Positions 42,877 through 51,833 of a stretch of 64,000 bases of DNA are shown in pieces. Position 1 is the stretch's first letter, and the number at the start of each line of letters is the position of its first letter. A model generated the notes under the pieces. That model did not search any database, was not told where the DNA came from, and saw nothing but the letters and a program-made list of their open reading frames with translations. The DNA is from Candidatus Meridianibacter frigidus (lineage in GTDB: Bacteria > Vulcanimicrobiota > Vulcanimicrobiia > Vulcanimicrobiales > Vulcanimicrobiaceae), in the NCBI GenBank assembly GCA_003243975.1, contig QHBJ01000040.1, positions 1-64,000 on the forward strand, given 5' to 3'. Both the position numbers and the translations under genes were made by a program.

Positions 42877-44319
42877 TTGGCGCCGGTCCTTTTCCGTTTT
42901 TGCCGTGATCTGCGCGTTGAAGATCATGCCGGTTTAGCGCGCGCAGCGGCACTGGGACCGATCGTGCCCGTGCTCGTACTCGACGACGCACTCATTGCTC
43001 GCCTGAAGTATTCGTCCCGGCGCGCAAGTTTTTTTTGCCACGCCGTCGAGTCGCTGGATCGTGCTTTGCGAGAGCGCGGTTCCCAACTTACGGTGCGGCG
43101 CGGTCCGCTGGTTGCCACACTGAGGGCGCTGGCCAAAGGCGCTCAGGCACAGGGCGTCGTGTGGAGCTACTCGTACGACGCGCAGGGAATTCGCGACGAG
43201 GCCGAACTGCAATCCGCCTTCGAAGAGAGTGGGTTGCGTGCGATCGGCGTGCACGACGCTCCGGCGGTGCCGCCCGAGGAGACCACCGCGGCCAAGGCTT
43301 CGCCGGGCGATGGTTACGTTGCGCTGGCCCCGTATGCCGAAGTGTGGCGCGCCGCCGAGATGGCAAGCTACGAAGCTCCGCTGCTGCTGCGCTTCGCGCA
43401 GGCCGATTTGACGAACGAGCCCCTTCCGTCCCCGCACGAATTCGGATGCACGGATACGGAAGAACGCGCCTCGGCGGCGCTTGCGTCCGATCAACTGCGC
43501 CATTTTCTGGAGTACGATGCGCCGCAGTATACCGAGGCCGTAAACGTCCCGGCAGAGGACCGCACGTCGCGCCTATCGGCGCATCTCAGCTTCGGTACCA
43601 TTGCTGCGCGTAGCATCGTGCGAGAAACGCAACAGCGCGCCGAGAACGGGTTGCTGTTGGCGGAGGAGCGCGCTTCGTTCCGGCGCTTCCTGCGCTCGCT
43701 GGCGCAACGCGACTTCTTCCTGCAACTAGCGTGGTACCATTGTGCTGACGAGAAGCGGTCGCTTCAAGAGAAGATGCGGACCTTTCCGTTTGCAGAGAAG
43801 CACGCAGAGCTAGAATCGTGGAAGGAGGGGCGCACGGGTTACCCGCTGGTCGATGCGGGAATCCGGCAATTGCATCAGACCGGGTGGATGCATCCGCGCG
43901 TTCGTTCGGTGGCAGCGTCGTTCTTATGTTTTGACTTGGGCGTAGACTGGCGCGTCGGTTTGCAAGAGTGGGATCGCCACTTAATCGAAGACGACCCCGC
44001 GCTGGCGATCGGAAACTGGCAATGGGTCGCCGGTGTGGGCGCCGATCTTGCAGCGTATCCCCGAATCTACAACCCCATCAAACAAGCACGGCGCTTCGAT
44101 CCGCACGGCAAGTACGTGCGGCATTGGATTCCCGAACTCGCGCACCGCCCAGCAGTGCTCTTGAGGTCACCGGAGGCTTTGGCCTTGGAGCTGCCGTTGT
44201 ATGGCTCGGCGGGTTATCCGCAGCCGGTGCTCGACCATGCGCGCGAAGCCCGCGCATTTCTTTCGAGTTACAACGAGTTTATTGGGCAGGCAGGCGTTCC
44301 TCAATCCAGTCCGAGATGA
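42877..44319 (+). CDS. phrB: Deoxyribodipyrimidine photolyase
   Basis: 480 residues. It starts APVLFRFCRDLRVEDHAGLA (TTG 42877). The DNA- and FAD-binding C-terminal half contains WKEGRTGYPLVDAGIRQLHQ, TGWMHPRVRSVAASFL, and AIGNWQWVAGVGADLAAYPR, then IYNPIKQARRFDPHGKYVRH. It is a class I CPD photolyase-like enzyme that repairs cyclobutane dimers with blue light. Its end overlaps the next minus-strand gene by 41 bases. Confidence 0.95.
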   Translation: MAPVLFRFCRDLRVEDHAGLARAAALGPIVPVLVLDDALIARLKYSSRRASFFCHAVESLDRALRERGSQLTVRRGPLVATLRALAKGAQAQGVVWSYSYDAQGIRDEAELQSAFEESGLRAIGVHDAPAVPPEETTAAKASPGDGYVALAPYAEVWRAAEMASYEAPLLLRFAQADLTNEPLPSPHEFGCTDTEERASAALASDQLRHFLEYDAPQYTEAVNVPAEDRTSRLSAHLSFGTIAARSIVRETQQRAENGLLLAEERASFRRFLRSLAQRDFFLQLAWYHCADEKRSLQEKMRTFPFAEKHAELESWKEGRTGYPLVDAGIRQLHQTGWMHPRVRSVAASFLCFDLGVDWRVGLQEWDRHLIEDDPALAIGNWQWVAGVGADLAAYPRIYNPIKQARRFDPHGKYVRHWIPELAHRPAVLLRSPEALALELPLYGSAGYPQPVLDHAREARAFLSSYNEFIGQAGVPQSSPR

Positions 44320-44821
44320 TTGGGATGTTGACATCGTCGCCGTTGTAGGCCTTGATCCCGTACACGATGCTCATCACCATGTAAATGGGAACCAGCAGCG
44401 CCATCAAGATACCGGCGCTGATCATGACAAACGGTACCGATAGCAGCGCCCACAGCACCATGCCGAACCCAAACATCCCGGCATTGAAGGCCAGGGCTTG
44501 ATACGTCTGGCGTTTGAGGTAGCGCGATTGCTTGCGATCCAGCAGAGCTAAGAGCGCAAGCGGTGGGAGCGGAAAGCCCAGCGCAACCATGGCGCGGGAC
44601 TCCACGCTATCGTCCAGCGTGGCGACATTGGCGGTCGCGCGGCGCCGTTGCGGGACTCTTCCAGGTAGTTCGCCGCGCGCTGACGCGGCAGCATTCATCT
44701 TCGCAGCGAGACGACAACTCGGGCACGCCCCTTCGCCGGCGTGACAGGTTGCGCAAATGGGTTTTTGGCAGTCCGAACAGCGGGCTACCGATGGGACGTT
44801 CGAGTGAAAGTAGCAATCCAC
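44279..44821 (-). CDS. B-box-type zinc-finger membrane protein, DUF4870-like
   Basis: 180 residues from GTG 44821. The N-terminal zinc finger is CYFHSNVPSVARCSDCQKPI, then CATCHAGEGACPSC, with C-x2-H and paired CxxC. A linker leads to three transmembrane helices (FPLPPLALLALLDRKQSR; MFGFGMVLWALLSVPFVMIS; ILMALLVPIYMVMSIVYGIK). The membrane part resembles DUF4870. Function unknown. It converges on and overlaps the photolyase gene by 41 bases. Confidence 0.75.
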   Translation of the reverse strand: MDCYFHSNVPSVARCSDCQKPICATCHAGEGACPSCRLAAKMNAAASARGELPGRVPQRRRATANVATLDDSVESRAMVALGFPLPPLALLALLDRKQSRYLKRQTYQALAFNAGMFGFGMVLWALLSVPFVMISAGILMALLVPIYMVMSIVYGIKAYNGDDVNIPIISDWIEERLPAQ

Positions 44822-44917
44822 GGCATGTATGCTCCCAAGTGAGGTACGTTCAATAAGGAAGTACCGCCCAGCCGCTAAGAGGTTTCACGCCGCGGTGACG
44901 GCAAGCGAACGGGCCGG

Positions 44918-46666
44918 ATGACCCGACGGCAAACCCTGGCTCGACTGGCTCGCGACGCGCGGCCGTACTATGCGCGAATTCTCCTGGGGCTAGTTCTTAC
45001 CGGCATTGGGGGCGCGGTAGGGACGCTTGCCGTACCCCGCGGCGTCGGAATTATCTTCGGTCAGGTGCTTAGGCCCCGCGGCGACATGCACATGCTTTGG
45101 GTAGCGCTGCTCATCATCGCTGCCTCAATGGTCGTGGGCGCGTTTGCGACCTACGGCGGCACCTACCTTGGGGCTTGGAGCGGACAGCATCTGATTGCGC
45201 GCTTGCGCGTGCGGCTGTTCGAACGGGTTCTCAACCTTCCGCTGGGAGAATTCGACAAGTGGCGGCCCGGCGAACTGATCGCGCGCTTCACCAACGACCT
45301 CGGCCTGATGATCGACGCAGTGACGATTTCGATGCCGCAGCTCTTTCAGAACGCCGTACAGTTTACGGCCGCGATCGTCCGCATGTTCATGCTGGACTGG
45401 CTCTTAAGCTTGGCTCTCTTTGTCATCGCGCCGCTGCTCGCATACGTGGTAACGGTCTTTAATCGCCTGATTACGCAGAGCACGCTGCGCACCCAGCAGC
45501 GCATTGCGGATCTAACTTCCAACTTGAGCGAGGTGCTGCAGGGGCAGCGGATCGTGAAAGCGTTCCGTCGCGAAAAGTACGAGGTTGGGCGCTTTCGCAG
45601 GCGCAATGCCGATTTCTTCGCCACCTATATGAAGCAGACGCAATTCGTGTACACGCAGCCGCTGGTGATTACGACGGTAACCGTCATCGGCATCGTCTTC
45701 ATCCTTTGGCTCACCGTTCGTGAAGTGCTCACCGGTAGGTTGTCGAGCGAGCATGCGTTTGAATACATTACATTCATTGCGTTTTTGGTCAACCCGATGA
45801 ATCGCCTATCGGCCTTCGTTGGAGATATTGCCAAAGCGCTTGTGGGCACATCGCGGGTTTACGAGATCATCGATTTGCCCGTCGAGCGCGCGGACCCGCC
45901 GAATGCCTTACCGCTGCCCACAGTGCGGGGCGAAATCCGATTCGAGAATTTGAATTTCTCCTACAATCCGCCCGATGCAAAGGTGCTCGTCAACGTGAAT
46001 GCACACGTTGAAGCGGGTGAGGTCGTCGCCCTCGTGGGGCCGTCGGGGTCGGGCAAGACCACGATGGTAAACTTAGTGCCGCGCTTCTACGAACCGCAGA
46101 GCGGACGCATCACCATCGATGGGCTGGACTTAGCCAAGCTGCGGCTGGCCGATTTGCGGGACGCGATCGCCATCGTTCCGCAGGAGCCGCTGCTCTTTCG
46201 TGGATCGATCACCGACAATATCCGTTACGGCAGGCTAACCGCAACCGATGCCGAGGTTCGCTCAGCGGCGGGAGAGGCCAATGCGGAGGAATTCATCAAG
46301 GCGTTTTCCGACGGTTACGAAACGCAGGTGGGCGAGCGCGGGGCGCGCCTTTCGGGCGGACAGCGGCAGCGCATCTCGATTGCGCGCGCCATTCTGCGTG
46401 ACCCTCGGATTCTAATCCTGGACGAAGCGACCAGCGCGCTGGACAGCCATTCGGAAGCGCTCATTGAAGAAGCTCTCGACCGTCTACTGCCAGGGCGCAC
46501 CACATTGCTCATCGCCCACCGTCTTTCGACGATCAGGCGTGCCCATAAGATTCTTTACATTGAAGCCGGGGAAGTGCGCGAAATGGGGACGCACGAGAGC
46601 TTGCTGGAACTAGGCGGCGCGTATGCTCGTCTGCACGCGACGCAGTTCGGCACCGCTCCGGCCTAG
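44918..46666 (+). CDS. MsbA/BmrA-type ABC exporter (half transporter)
   Basis: 582 residues. Six transmembrane helices lie in residues 1-310 (LLGLVLTGIGGAVGTLAVPR, LLIIAASMVVGAFATYGGTY, and on). The ATPase has Walker A VALVGPSGSGKTTMVNLVP, the Q-loop IVPQEPLLF, signature LSGGQRQRISIARAIL, and Walker B ILILDEATSALDSHSEA with the H-loop in LLIAHRLSTIRRAHK. It works as a homodimer, exporting lipid or drug. csrA follows 17 bases downstream. Confidence 0.95.
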   Translation: MTRRQTLARLARDARPYYARILLGLVLTGIGGAVGTLAVPRGVGIIFGQVLRPRGDMHMLWVALLIIAASMVVGAFATYGGTYLGAWSGQHLIARLRVRLFERVLNLPLGEFDKWRPGELIARFTNDLGLMIDAVTISMPQLFQNAVQFTAAIVRMFMLDWLLSLALFVIAPLLAYVVTVFNRLITQSTLRTQQRIADLTSNLSEVLQGQRIVKAFRREKYEVGRFRRRNADFFATYMKQTQFVYTQPLVITTVTVIGIVFILWLTVREVLTGRLSSEHAFEYITFIAFLVNPMNRLSAFVGDIAKALVGTSRVYEIIDLPVERADPPNALPLPTVRGEIRFENLNFSYNPPDAKVLVNVNAHVEAGEVVALVGPSGSGKTTMVNLVPRFYEPQSGRITIDGLDLAKLRLADLRDAIAIVPQEPLLFRGSITDNIRYGRLTATDAEVRSAAGEANAEEFIKAFSDGYETQVGERGARLSGGQRQRISIARAILRDPRILILDEATSALDSHSEALIEEALDRLLPGRTTLLIAHRLSTIRRAHKILYIEAGEVREMGTHESLLELGGAYARLHATQFGTAPA

Positions 46667-46683
46667 CCAACCCAGGAGGCGCA

Positions 46684-46863
46684 GTGCTCGTTTTCAAACG
46701 CAAAGCCGGCCAAGCCATCAGCATCGGCGGGAACGTTCGCATCGTGGTCGTCGTGGTGGAGCGCGACCATGTCAAACTTGCAGTGGAAGCCCCGCGCGAC
46801 GTTGATGTGCACCGCGAGGAAATTCAAAAGAAGATCCAGCACGCGAAAGAGGAGACACCCTAA
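46684..46863 (+). CDS. csrA: Carbon storage regulator CsrA, GTG start
   Basis: 59 residues from GTG 46684, with the strong site AGGAGGCGCA just upstream. The protein begins VLVFKRKAGQAISIGGNVRI, then VVVVVERDHVKLAVEAPRDV, then DVHREEIQKKIQHAKEE. This is the normal CsrA size and layout: an RNA-binding beta1 strand and the VxxxR-E end. The dimer binds GGA in loops of mRNAs and blocks or stabilises translation. It follows an ABC exporter; no flagellar gene or fliW lies in the window. Confidence 0.93.
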   Translation: MLVFKRKAGQAISIGGNVRIVVVVVERDHVKLAVEAPRDVDVHREEIQKKIQHAKEETP

Positions 46864-46882
46864 ACGCCCGGAGGCTGCCCCA

Positions 46883-47620
46883 TCAACGTCGAGGGGTCGA
46901 AGCATGGCGTTCTGCGGCTACCAAATTCGTTGCTAGCTGCAAGCTCTCGAACTGTCCGGCGTCGGTCCACCAACCCCGTAAGATATCGTAGTAGAGGTCG
47001 CCGCTCTGAATGTAAGCGTTGTTCACGTCGGTGATCTCCAGCTCGCCGCGCGCAGACGGTTTGAGCCCCTTGGCAAATTCGAACACTCGCGCATCGTACA
47101 TGTAGATGCCGGTAACGGCGTAGCTACTCTTGGGCTGCGTCGGCTTTTCTTCAATGTTCACGATGCGCTCCCCATCGAGCTCCGGCACCCCGAACCGCTG
47201 AGGATCGGGAACCTCTTTTAGAAGAAGACGCGCGCCCGAAGGTTGTTCTTCGAACTTTCGCACGTAGGGGACAATATCGTCTTGGATGATGTTGTCGCCA
47301 AGGATCACCACGATGCGCTGCCCTTCGGAAAAGTGCTCGCAGAGCCGGAGCGCGTCGGCGATTCCGCCTTCGCCCTCCTGATACGTGTAGAAGATGTCCT
47401 GGAGGCCAAACGCCCTGCCATTGCCGAGTAGCTGCAAAAATGAGCCGGCCGAATTCCCACCCGTTACAATCATGATGTCTTTGATGCCGGCTTTGCACAG
47501 CGTTTCGATGGGATAGTAAATCATCGGCTTGTCGTACACTGGCAGTAGATGCTTGTTCGTGACTTTGGTGAGCGGATGAAGGCGCGTGCCCAACCCGCCC
47601 GCGAGAATAATGCCCTTCAA
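46883..47620 (-). CDS. rmlA: Glucose-1-phosphate thymidylyltransferase (short type)
   Basis: 245 residues. The nucleotide motif is MKGIILAGGLGTRLHPLTKV and the sugar-phosphate loop is HLLPVYDKPMIYYPIETLCK. RIVVILGDNIIQDD carries the metal Asp. VNIEEKPTQPKSSYAVTGIY and DILRGWWTDAGQFESLQLAT close it. The protein is shorter than E. coli RmlA (about 290 residues) because the C-terminal regulatory extension is absent. It makes dTDP-glucose. It follows rmlB on the same strand after a 120-base gap. Confidence 0.93.
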   Translation of the reverse strand: MKGIILAGGLGTRLHPLTKVTNKHLLPVYDKPMIYYPIETLCKAGIKDIMIVTGGNSAGSFLQLLGNGRAFGLQDIFYTYQEGEGGIADALRLCEHFSEGQRIVVILGDNIIQDDIVPYVRKFEEQPSGARLLLKEVPDPQRFGVPELDGERIVNIEEKPTQPKSSYAVTGIYMYDARVFEFAKGLKPSARGELEITDVNNAYIQSGDLYYDILRGWWTDAGQFESLQLATNLVAAERHASTPRR

Positions 47621-47648
47621 TTTGGAGGCGCTCCGCCTAGCTGCGCGC

Positions 47649-47669
47649 CCCCCAGCCGAGCTGGGGCCC
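47649..47669. terminator. GC-rich hairpin in the rmlB-rmlA gap
   Basis: CCCCAGC and GCTGGGG flank a CGA loop, with further pairing outward (about 10-bp stem with one mismatch). No T-run follows on either side. It lies between rmlB (upstream on the minus strand) and rmlA. It may be an RNA processing or stabilising hairpin rather than a true terminator. Confidence 0.4.
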
Positions 47670-47740
47670 CCAAACCGCCGAACGCAGCACTATGCAAACT
47701 GCGCGAGGATGCCCCGAGGGCGTTCGAAAGAAACATCATC

Positions 47741-48745
47741 TCACCGGTGTGCATACTGTCTTTGGTAGTACTGGAGGAACTCGCCGGACTTGAGCGGGCG
47801 CCACCACTCTTCGTGTTTTCGATACCAGGAGATGGTCGTAGCCAAGCCCTCCTCAAATGGAACGGTGGGCTTCCATCCCAGCGCCCGCGCCTTGGAGCTA
47901 TCGATCGCGTAACGGCGGTCGTGGCCTTCGCGGTCGGCTACATGGCGAACGTGACCCTCCATCGTTCGCGCGCACGCCTGCACCAGTGCTTGCGTAATCT
48001 GCAAATTCGTGCGCGAATCGCCGGCGCCCAAATTATAGACGTTGCCGGACTCGCCGTGTTCGAGCACGCGCATGATACCGCGAGCGTGATCCTCGACAAA
48101 CAGCCAGTCGCGGATTTGCCGGCCATCACCGTAGAGCGGTACCGGTTGGTCATCCAGCAGATTCGTAATGAAGAGGGGTATCAGCTTCTCCGGATACTGG
48201 TTCGGACCATAGGTGTTGCAGCCGCGCGTAATGAGCACCGGCGTCCGATACGTGGCCCAGTACGCCAATACCTGAAGGTCGCCGCCGGCCTTGCTCGCGC
48301 TATACGGGCTGCGCGGGGCGAGCGCGGTGTCTTCTCTTGACTCGCCCTGCAGGACTTCGCCGTAAACTTCGTCGGTTGAGACTTGCAGAAAGCGCGCAAC
48401 GCGCCGCTCGCGCACGGCTTCCAGCAGTATGTGCGTTCCGAGGATATCGGTCCGCAAGAATGCCTCCGGATCGAGTATTGAGCGGTCTACATGAGTCTCA
48501 GCCGCAAAGTTGATAACCGCATCTGTACCGCCCGCGAGCGCTTCGCGCACCGCTTTGGGATCCTCGATGTTTCCTTTGATGAAGTGGTAGCGGTCTTGCG
48601 CCTGGAGGTCCCGCAGATTCTCCGGGTTGCCCGCATAGGTCATGGCGTCCAGATTGACGATCTCAAGCCCCGGCCGCTCGTGCAGTGCCAGACGGATGAA
48701 ATGCGAGCCGATGAATCCGAGGCCGCCCGTGACTAACCAGCGCAT
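47741..48745 (-). CDS. rmlB: dTDP-glucose 4,6-dehydratase
   Basis: 334 residues from ATG 48745. The NAD motif is MRWLVTGGLGFIGSHFIRLA. FAAETHVDRSILDPEAFL is family-specific. The catalytic residues lie in VSTDEVYGEVLQGE (T-D-E) and SPYSASKAGGDLQVLAYW (YxxxK). It ends in WYRKHEEWWRPLKSGEFLQY. It makes dTDP-4-keto-6-deoxyglucose, the RmlC substrate. Its start is divergent from the rpsB operon (about 160-base gap). Confidence 0.95.
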   Translation of the reverse strand: MRWLVTGGLGFIGSHFIRLALHERPGLEIVNLDAMTYAGNPENLRDLQAQDRYHFIKGNIEDPKAVREALAGGTDAVINFAAETHVDRSILDPEAFLRTDILGTHILLEAVRERRVARFLQVSTDEVYGEVLQGESREDTALAPRSPYSASKAGGDLQVLAYWATYRTPVLITRGCNTYGPNQYPEKLIPLFITNLLDDQPVPLYGDGRQIRDWLFVEDHARGIMRVLEHGESGNVYNLGAGDSRTNLQITQALVQACARTMEGHVRHVADREGHDRRYAIDSSKARALGWKPTVPFEEGLATTISWYRKHEEWWRPLKSGEFLQYYQRQYAHR

Positions 48746-48766
48746 CCCCCCCGCTTCGGCGCGGAC

Positions 48767-48796
48767 TTGGGAATGCTTTGACGAGTGTGGTATACT
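48767..48796 (+). promoter_or_regulatory. Likely promoter of the rpsB operon
   Basis: TATACT at 48791-48796 is an excellent -10 element. TTGGGA at 48767-48772, 18 bases upstream, is a fair -35. The transcript would carry a leader of about 100 bases before rpsB. The nearer TTGACG at 48778 is only 7 bases from the -10 and so is not a -35. It is the only strong promoter-like site before the translation operon. Confidence 0.55.
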
Positions 48797-48865
48797 CTGG
48801 CGGTTGCCTTCCCGGCAAATTACTCCCCCGGCATGGAAGCGCGGGGCGGTCATGGTCTCACCGGA

Positions 48866-48884
48866 CGGCGCTAGGAAGGCGCCG
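48866..48884 (+). promoter_or_regulatory. Stem-loop in the rpsB leader
   Basis: CGGCGC (48866-48871) and GCGCCG (48879-48884) form a 6-bp stem with loop TAGGAAG, with further partial pairing outside. It ends 24 bases before the GTG of rpsB. In E. coli S2 controls its own rpsB-tsf leader, so an autoregulatory structure is possible here. No known leader motif is matched by eye. Confidence 0.4.
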
Positions 48885-48907
48885 GACCGAGGCCAGAGGA
48901 GCTATTC

Positions 48908-49693
48908 GTGTCCGTCATTTCAATGAAGGCCCTGCTTGAGGCAGGCGTCCACTTCGGTCACCAGACGCGGCGCTGGAACCCGAAGATGAAGCCGTTCATC
49001 TTTCAAGAGCGCAACGGCATCTACATCATCGACCTTTCCCAAACGGTTGCGCGCCTGCGCCACGTCTATGAAGTGCTGAAGAACATGGCGCGCGAAGGCA
49101 AAGTGGTCCTGTTCGTGGGCACTAAGAAGCAAGCGCAGGACGTCGTGCGTGAAGAGGCCGAGCGCGCCGGAACCTACTTTGTGAACCAGCGCTGGCTGGG
49201 CGGCACGCTGACCAACTTCTCGACTATCCAGAAGCGCATCGCGCGCCTGCGTGAGCTCGAAGGCATGAAGCAGCAAGGCAACTTCGAGCTTCTTCCCAAG
49301 AAAGAAGTCAGCAAACTCCAAGACGAGCTCACCAAACTCGAACGGTTTCTGGGCGGCATCAAAGACATGCACCGCCTTCCAGACGCGATCTTCATCGTGG
49401 ATCCGAAGAAGGAACGCATCGCAGTCCTGGAGGCTCGCAAGCTGAAGATCCCGATCATTGCGGTGGTTGACACCAACTGCGACCCCGATGAGATCGACTA
49501 CTTGATTCCGGGCAACGACGATGCGATTCGCGCAGTAAAACTTATGGTCAGCAAGATTGCCGATGCCATCATCGAGGGGAAGACCGAAACCGAGAGTTCG
49601 CTGGACGTCGAGGGCGACGAAGGTCAAATTGACTACACCGGCTACGAAACACCGCAAGCGGCGGTCGCGACGGCAGATCAGGTGGGGGCGTAG
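48908..49693 (+). CDS. rpsB: 30S ribosomal protein S2
   Basis: 261 residues from GTG 48908 with GAGGAG upstream. The start [20 protein letters not shown], then [20 protein letters not shown], is diagnostic. [40 protein letters not shown] and [20 protein letters not shown] follow. The acidic C-terminal tail (about residues 225-261) is longer than usual. First gene of the translation operon. Confidence 0.98.
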   Translation: MSVISMKALLEAGVHFGHQTRRWNPKMKPFIFQERNGIYIIDLSQTVARLRHVYEVLKNMAREGKVVLFVGTKKQAQDVVREEAERAGTYFVNQRWLGGTLTNFSTIQKRIARLRELEGMKQQGNFELLPKKEVSKLQDELTKLERFLGGIKDMHRLPDAIFIVDPKKERIAVLEARKLKIPIIAVVDTNCDPDEIDYLIPGNDDAIRAVKLMVSKIADAIIEGKTETESSLDVEGDEGQIDYTGYETPQAAVATADQVGA

Positions 49694-49696
49694 GCC

Positions 49697-50305
49697 TTGT
49701 CGGCGACGATGACTTATCAACCCAAAGCCGACGAGATCAAGCGACTGCGCGAAGACACGCAAGCGCCGATGATGGACTGCCGCAAGGCGCTCGTTGAGTC
49801 GGTCGGCGATTTTGCCAAAGCCAAGCAGGTGCTGATCGAGCGCGGCGCAGCCAACCTCGAAAAGAAGGCCGAGCGCACCGCCAACGAGGGTATGGTGACC
49901 TCGTACATTCACGCGGGCGGAAAGATTGGCGTGCTGGTCGAGGTCAACAGCGAGACCGATTTCGTAGCGCGCAACCCGAAGTTCGGCGAACTGACGCGGG
50001 ACATTGCGATGCACATTGCCGCGATGTCGCCCCAGTACATCGACCGCGAGAGCGTTCCCGCCGATGTCGTACAAGGCGTTCGCGACGATCTAGCTGCTAA
50101 CGTCCCTGCCGGCAAGCCGCCGGAGGTTGAGCGCAAGATCGTCGAGGGCAAACTGAACAAGTGGTACGAAGAACACTGCTTGCTGGACCAGCCCTTCGTC
50201 AAGGACGATTCGATGAGCATTAGCGACCTTATCGCGAGCGCTGCTGGCGTACTGGGCGAACGCATTCGCGTGCGCCGCTTCACCAAATATGCCCTGGGAG
50301 AGTAG
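49697..50305 (+). CDS. tsf: Elongation factor Ts (short form)
   Basis: About 202 residues from TTG 49697 (GGGGG 8 bases upstream); ATG 49709 is an alternative. The signature is KADEIKRLREDTQAPMMDCR, then KALVESVGDFAKAKQVL. EVNSETDFVARNPKFGELTR is the core contact with EF-Tu. It is a short EF-Ts with one core subdomain, about 200 residues against 283 in E. coli. It is 3 bases after rpsB. Confidence 0.97.
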   Translation: MSATMTYQPKADEIKRLREDTQAPMMDCRKALVESVGDFAKAKQVLIERGAANLEKKAERTANEGMVTSYIHAGGKIGVLVEVNSETDFVARNPKFGELTRDIAMHIAAMSPQYIDRESVPADVVQGVRDDLAANVPAGKPPEVERKIVEGKLNKWYEEHCLLDQPFVKDDSMSISDLIASAAGVLGERIRVRRFTKYALGE

Positions 50306-50308
50306 CAC

Positions 50309-51061
50309 ATAGCCAGCAAGCCCAAATACTCGCGCGTTCTGATCAAAATTTCCGGCGAAGCGTTCTCGGGAACCGAGACGGGCGTGGATGTGGAAACCAC
50401 TCAAACGATGGCCAAACAGATTGCCGAAGTGGCGCGCGACGGCGTTTCGGTAGCAGTGGTCGTCGGCGGCGGGAATATTTGGCGCGGCAAACTGCACGAA
50501 GAGCACGGAATGGACCGCGCAACCGCCGATTACATGGGTATGCTCGCGACGGTCATCAATGCGCTCGCGCTGCAGGATTCCTTGGAGAATATGGGCGTCC
50601 CTTCGCGTGTGCAGACCGCGATCGCCATGCACCAGATTGCCGAGCCGTACATTCGGCGCCGTGCGATCCGCCATTTGGAAAAAGGGCGGGTCGTAATCTT
50701 TGCAGCGGGAACCGGTAACCCATATTTTACGACCGACACAACCGCCGCGCTACGCGCGGTCGAAGTCGACGCGCAGGCGATCCTCAAGGCCACGAAGGTG
50801 GACGGCATCTACTCCGCCGACCCGCTCAAGGAACCCGCCGCTACCCGCTTTGAAGAGCTGAACTACCTTGAAGTTCTCCAGCGCGGCTTGGAAGTGATGG
50901 ACAACACGGCGCTGACGCTGTGCATGGACAATAATCTGCCCATCATCGTCTTCGACATGGCTGTACTGGGGAACATCCGGCGCGTCGTTTGGGGCGAGCC
51001 GATCGGTACCTTCGTCGGAAAATCCACCCGCGAGAATCAACCGGAGCTACTAAAAACATGA
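50309..51061 (+). CDS. pyrH: Uridylate kinase, apparent ATA start
   Basis: 250 residues. The conserved core [20 protein letters not shown] begins at about residue 14 when read from ATA 50309. The N-terminal peptide [18 protein letters not shown] matches the usual UMP-kinase start. No ATG, GTG or TTG lies between the tsf stop (50305) and this core, so translation must begin at ATA 50309 or at another unusual codon (CTG 50342). A site GGGAG is 8 bases before [36 protein letters not shown] and [20 protein letters not shown] confirm the family. It makes UDP from UMP. Confidence 0.9.
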   Translation: MASKPKYSRVLIKISGEAFSGTETGVDVETTQTMAKQIAEVARDGVSVAVVVGGGNIWRGKLHEEHGMDRATADYMGMLATVINALALQDSLENMGVPSRVQTAIAMHQIAEPYIRRRAIRHLEKGRVVIFAAGTGNPYFTTDTTAALRAVEVDAQAILKATKVDGIYSADPLKEPAATRFEELNYLEVLQRGLEVMDNTALTLCMDNNLPIIVFDMAVLGNIRRVVWGEPIGTFVGKSTRENQPELLKT

Positions 51062-51624
51062 CCCAACAAGCGGCCGACCTGCTGAAAGACGCCGAGGCGA
51101 AGATGCAAAAGGGCGTTGAAGCGACGCGCACGGAGTTTTCTGCCGTACGCACGGGGCGAGCGACGCCGGCGCTTCTGGACCGCTTGCACGTGGAAGCGTA
51201 TGGGACCGCGGTGCCGCTCAAACAAATGGCGAGCATTAGCGCACCCGATGCTCGCTCGCTCCTGATTGCGGCGTTCGACCGCGGTACCGTTGGCGAAATT
51301 CGCAAGGCCCTCGAGAAGAGCGACCTGGGCCTGACACCGAACGTGGATGGTAGCAACATCCGTCTGAACATCCCCCCGCTTACCGAAGATCGGCGCAAAG
51401 ATTTGGTCAAGGTCGTGCGCAAGAAAGCCGAGGACGGAAAAATCGCCGTGCGCAACGTGCGCCACAAGATTCACGACGACATAAGACTGCAGCTCAAAGA
51501 GCACAAGATAAGCGAAGACGACAGCAAGCGTTTTCAAGAGCAACTGCAGAAGACCACCGATAAGTACATCAAGGAGATTGATTCCCTGGTCGCAAGCAAA
51601 GAGAAAGAGATCATGGAGGTCTAG
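51058..51624 (+). CDS. frr: Ribosome recycling factor
   Basis: 188 residues from ATG 51058 (ATGA overlap with pyrH). The family pattern is [40 protein letters not shown], and [20 protein letters not shown], then [20 protein letters not shown]. It dissociates ribosomes from mRNA after termination with EF-G. Confidence 0.98.
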   Translation: MTQQAADLLKDAEAKMQKGVEATRTEFSAVRTGRATPALLDRLHVEAYGTAVPLKQMASISAPDARSLLIAAFDRGTVGEIRKALEKSDLGLTPNVDGSNIRLNIPPLTEDRRKDLVKVVRKKAEDGKIAVRNVRHKIHDDIRLQLKEHKISEDDSKRFQEQLQKTTDKYIKEIDSLVASKEKEIMEV

Positions 51625-51633
51625 ACGGCCACC

Positions 51634-51828
51634 ATGAAAACCGATCTCATTCTTGCGGACTACTTGGCGGCGCGTGCACAACTTCGCGATATGCGGTTTT
51701 CGGTCTTACACCCGGTGTATCCATCGCTCGGGTGCGGCAAGCTGCGCGTTTTGCGCGTGCGGCAGGAAGCCGACGGCCCGTGCGAAGTGCTTGCCGGCTA
51801 CGAATCCTACGAACGGATAGAACAGTAA
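51634..51828 (+). CDS. Small protein of unknown function between frr and uppS
   Basis: 64 residues from ATG 51634; a GGAGGT is 12 bases upstream. The sequence MKTDLILADYLAARAQLRDM, then RFSVLHPVYPSLGCGKLRVL, is compact with one Cys pair region (GCGK and GPCEV). No known family. It occupies the frr-uppS gap within the translation/isoprenoid operon. Confidence 0.55.
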   Translation: MKTDLILADYLAARAQLRDMRFSVLHPVYPSLGCGKLRVLRVRQEADGPCEVLAGYESYERIEQ

Positions 51829-51833
51829 CCGCC

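Noticed and set aside
48778-48796. TTGACG as -35 for TATACT
   Set aside because: The spacing is only 7 bases, far from the 16-18 needed. TTGGGA at 48767 fits better.
48920-50074. 384-residue minus-strand reading frame
   Set aside because: It lies antisense to rpsB and tsf and is a GC-rich shadow. Both plus-strand proteins have full family signatures.
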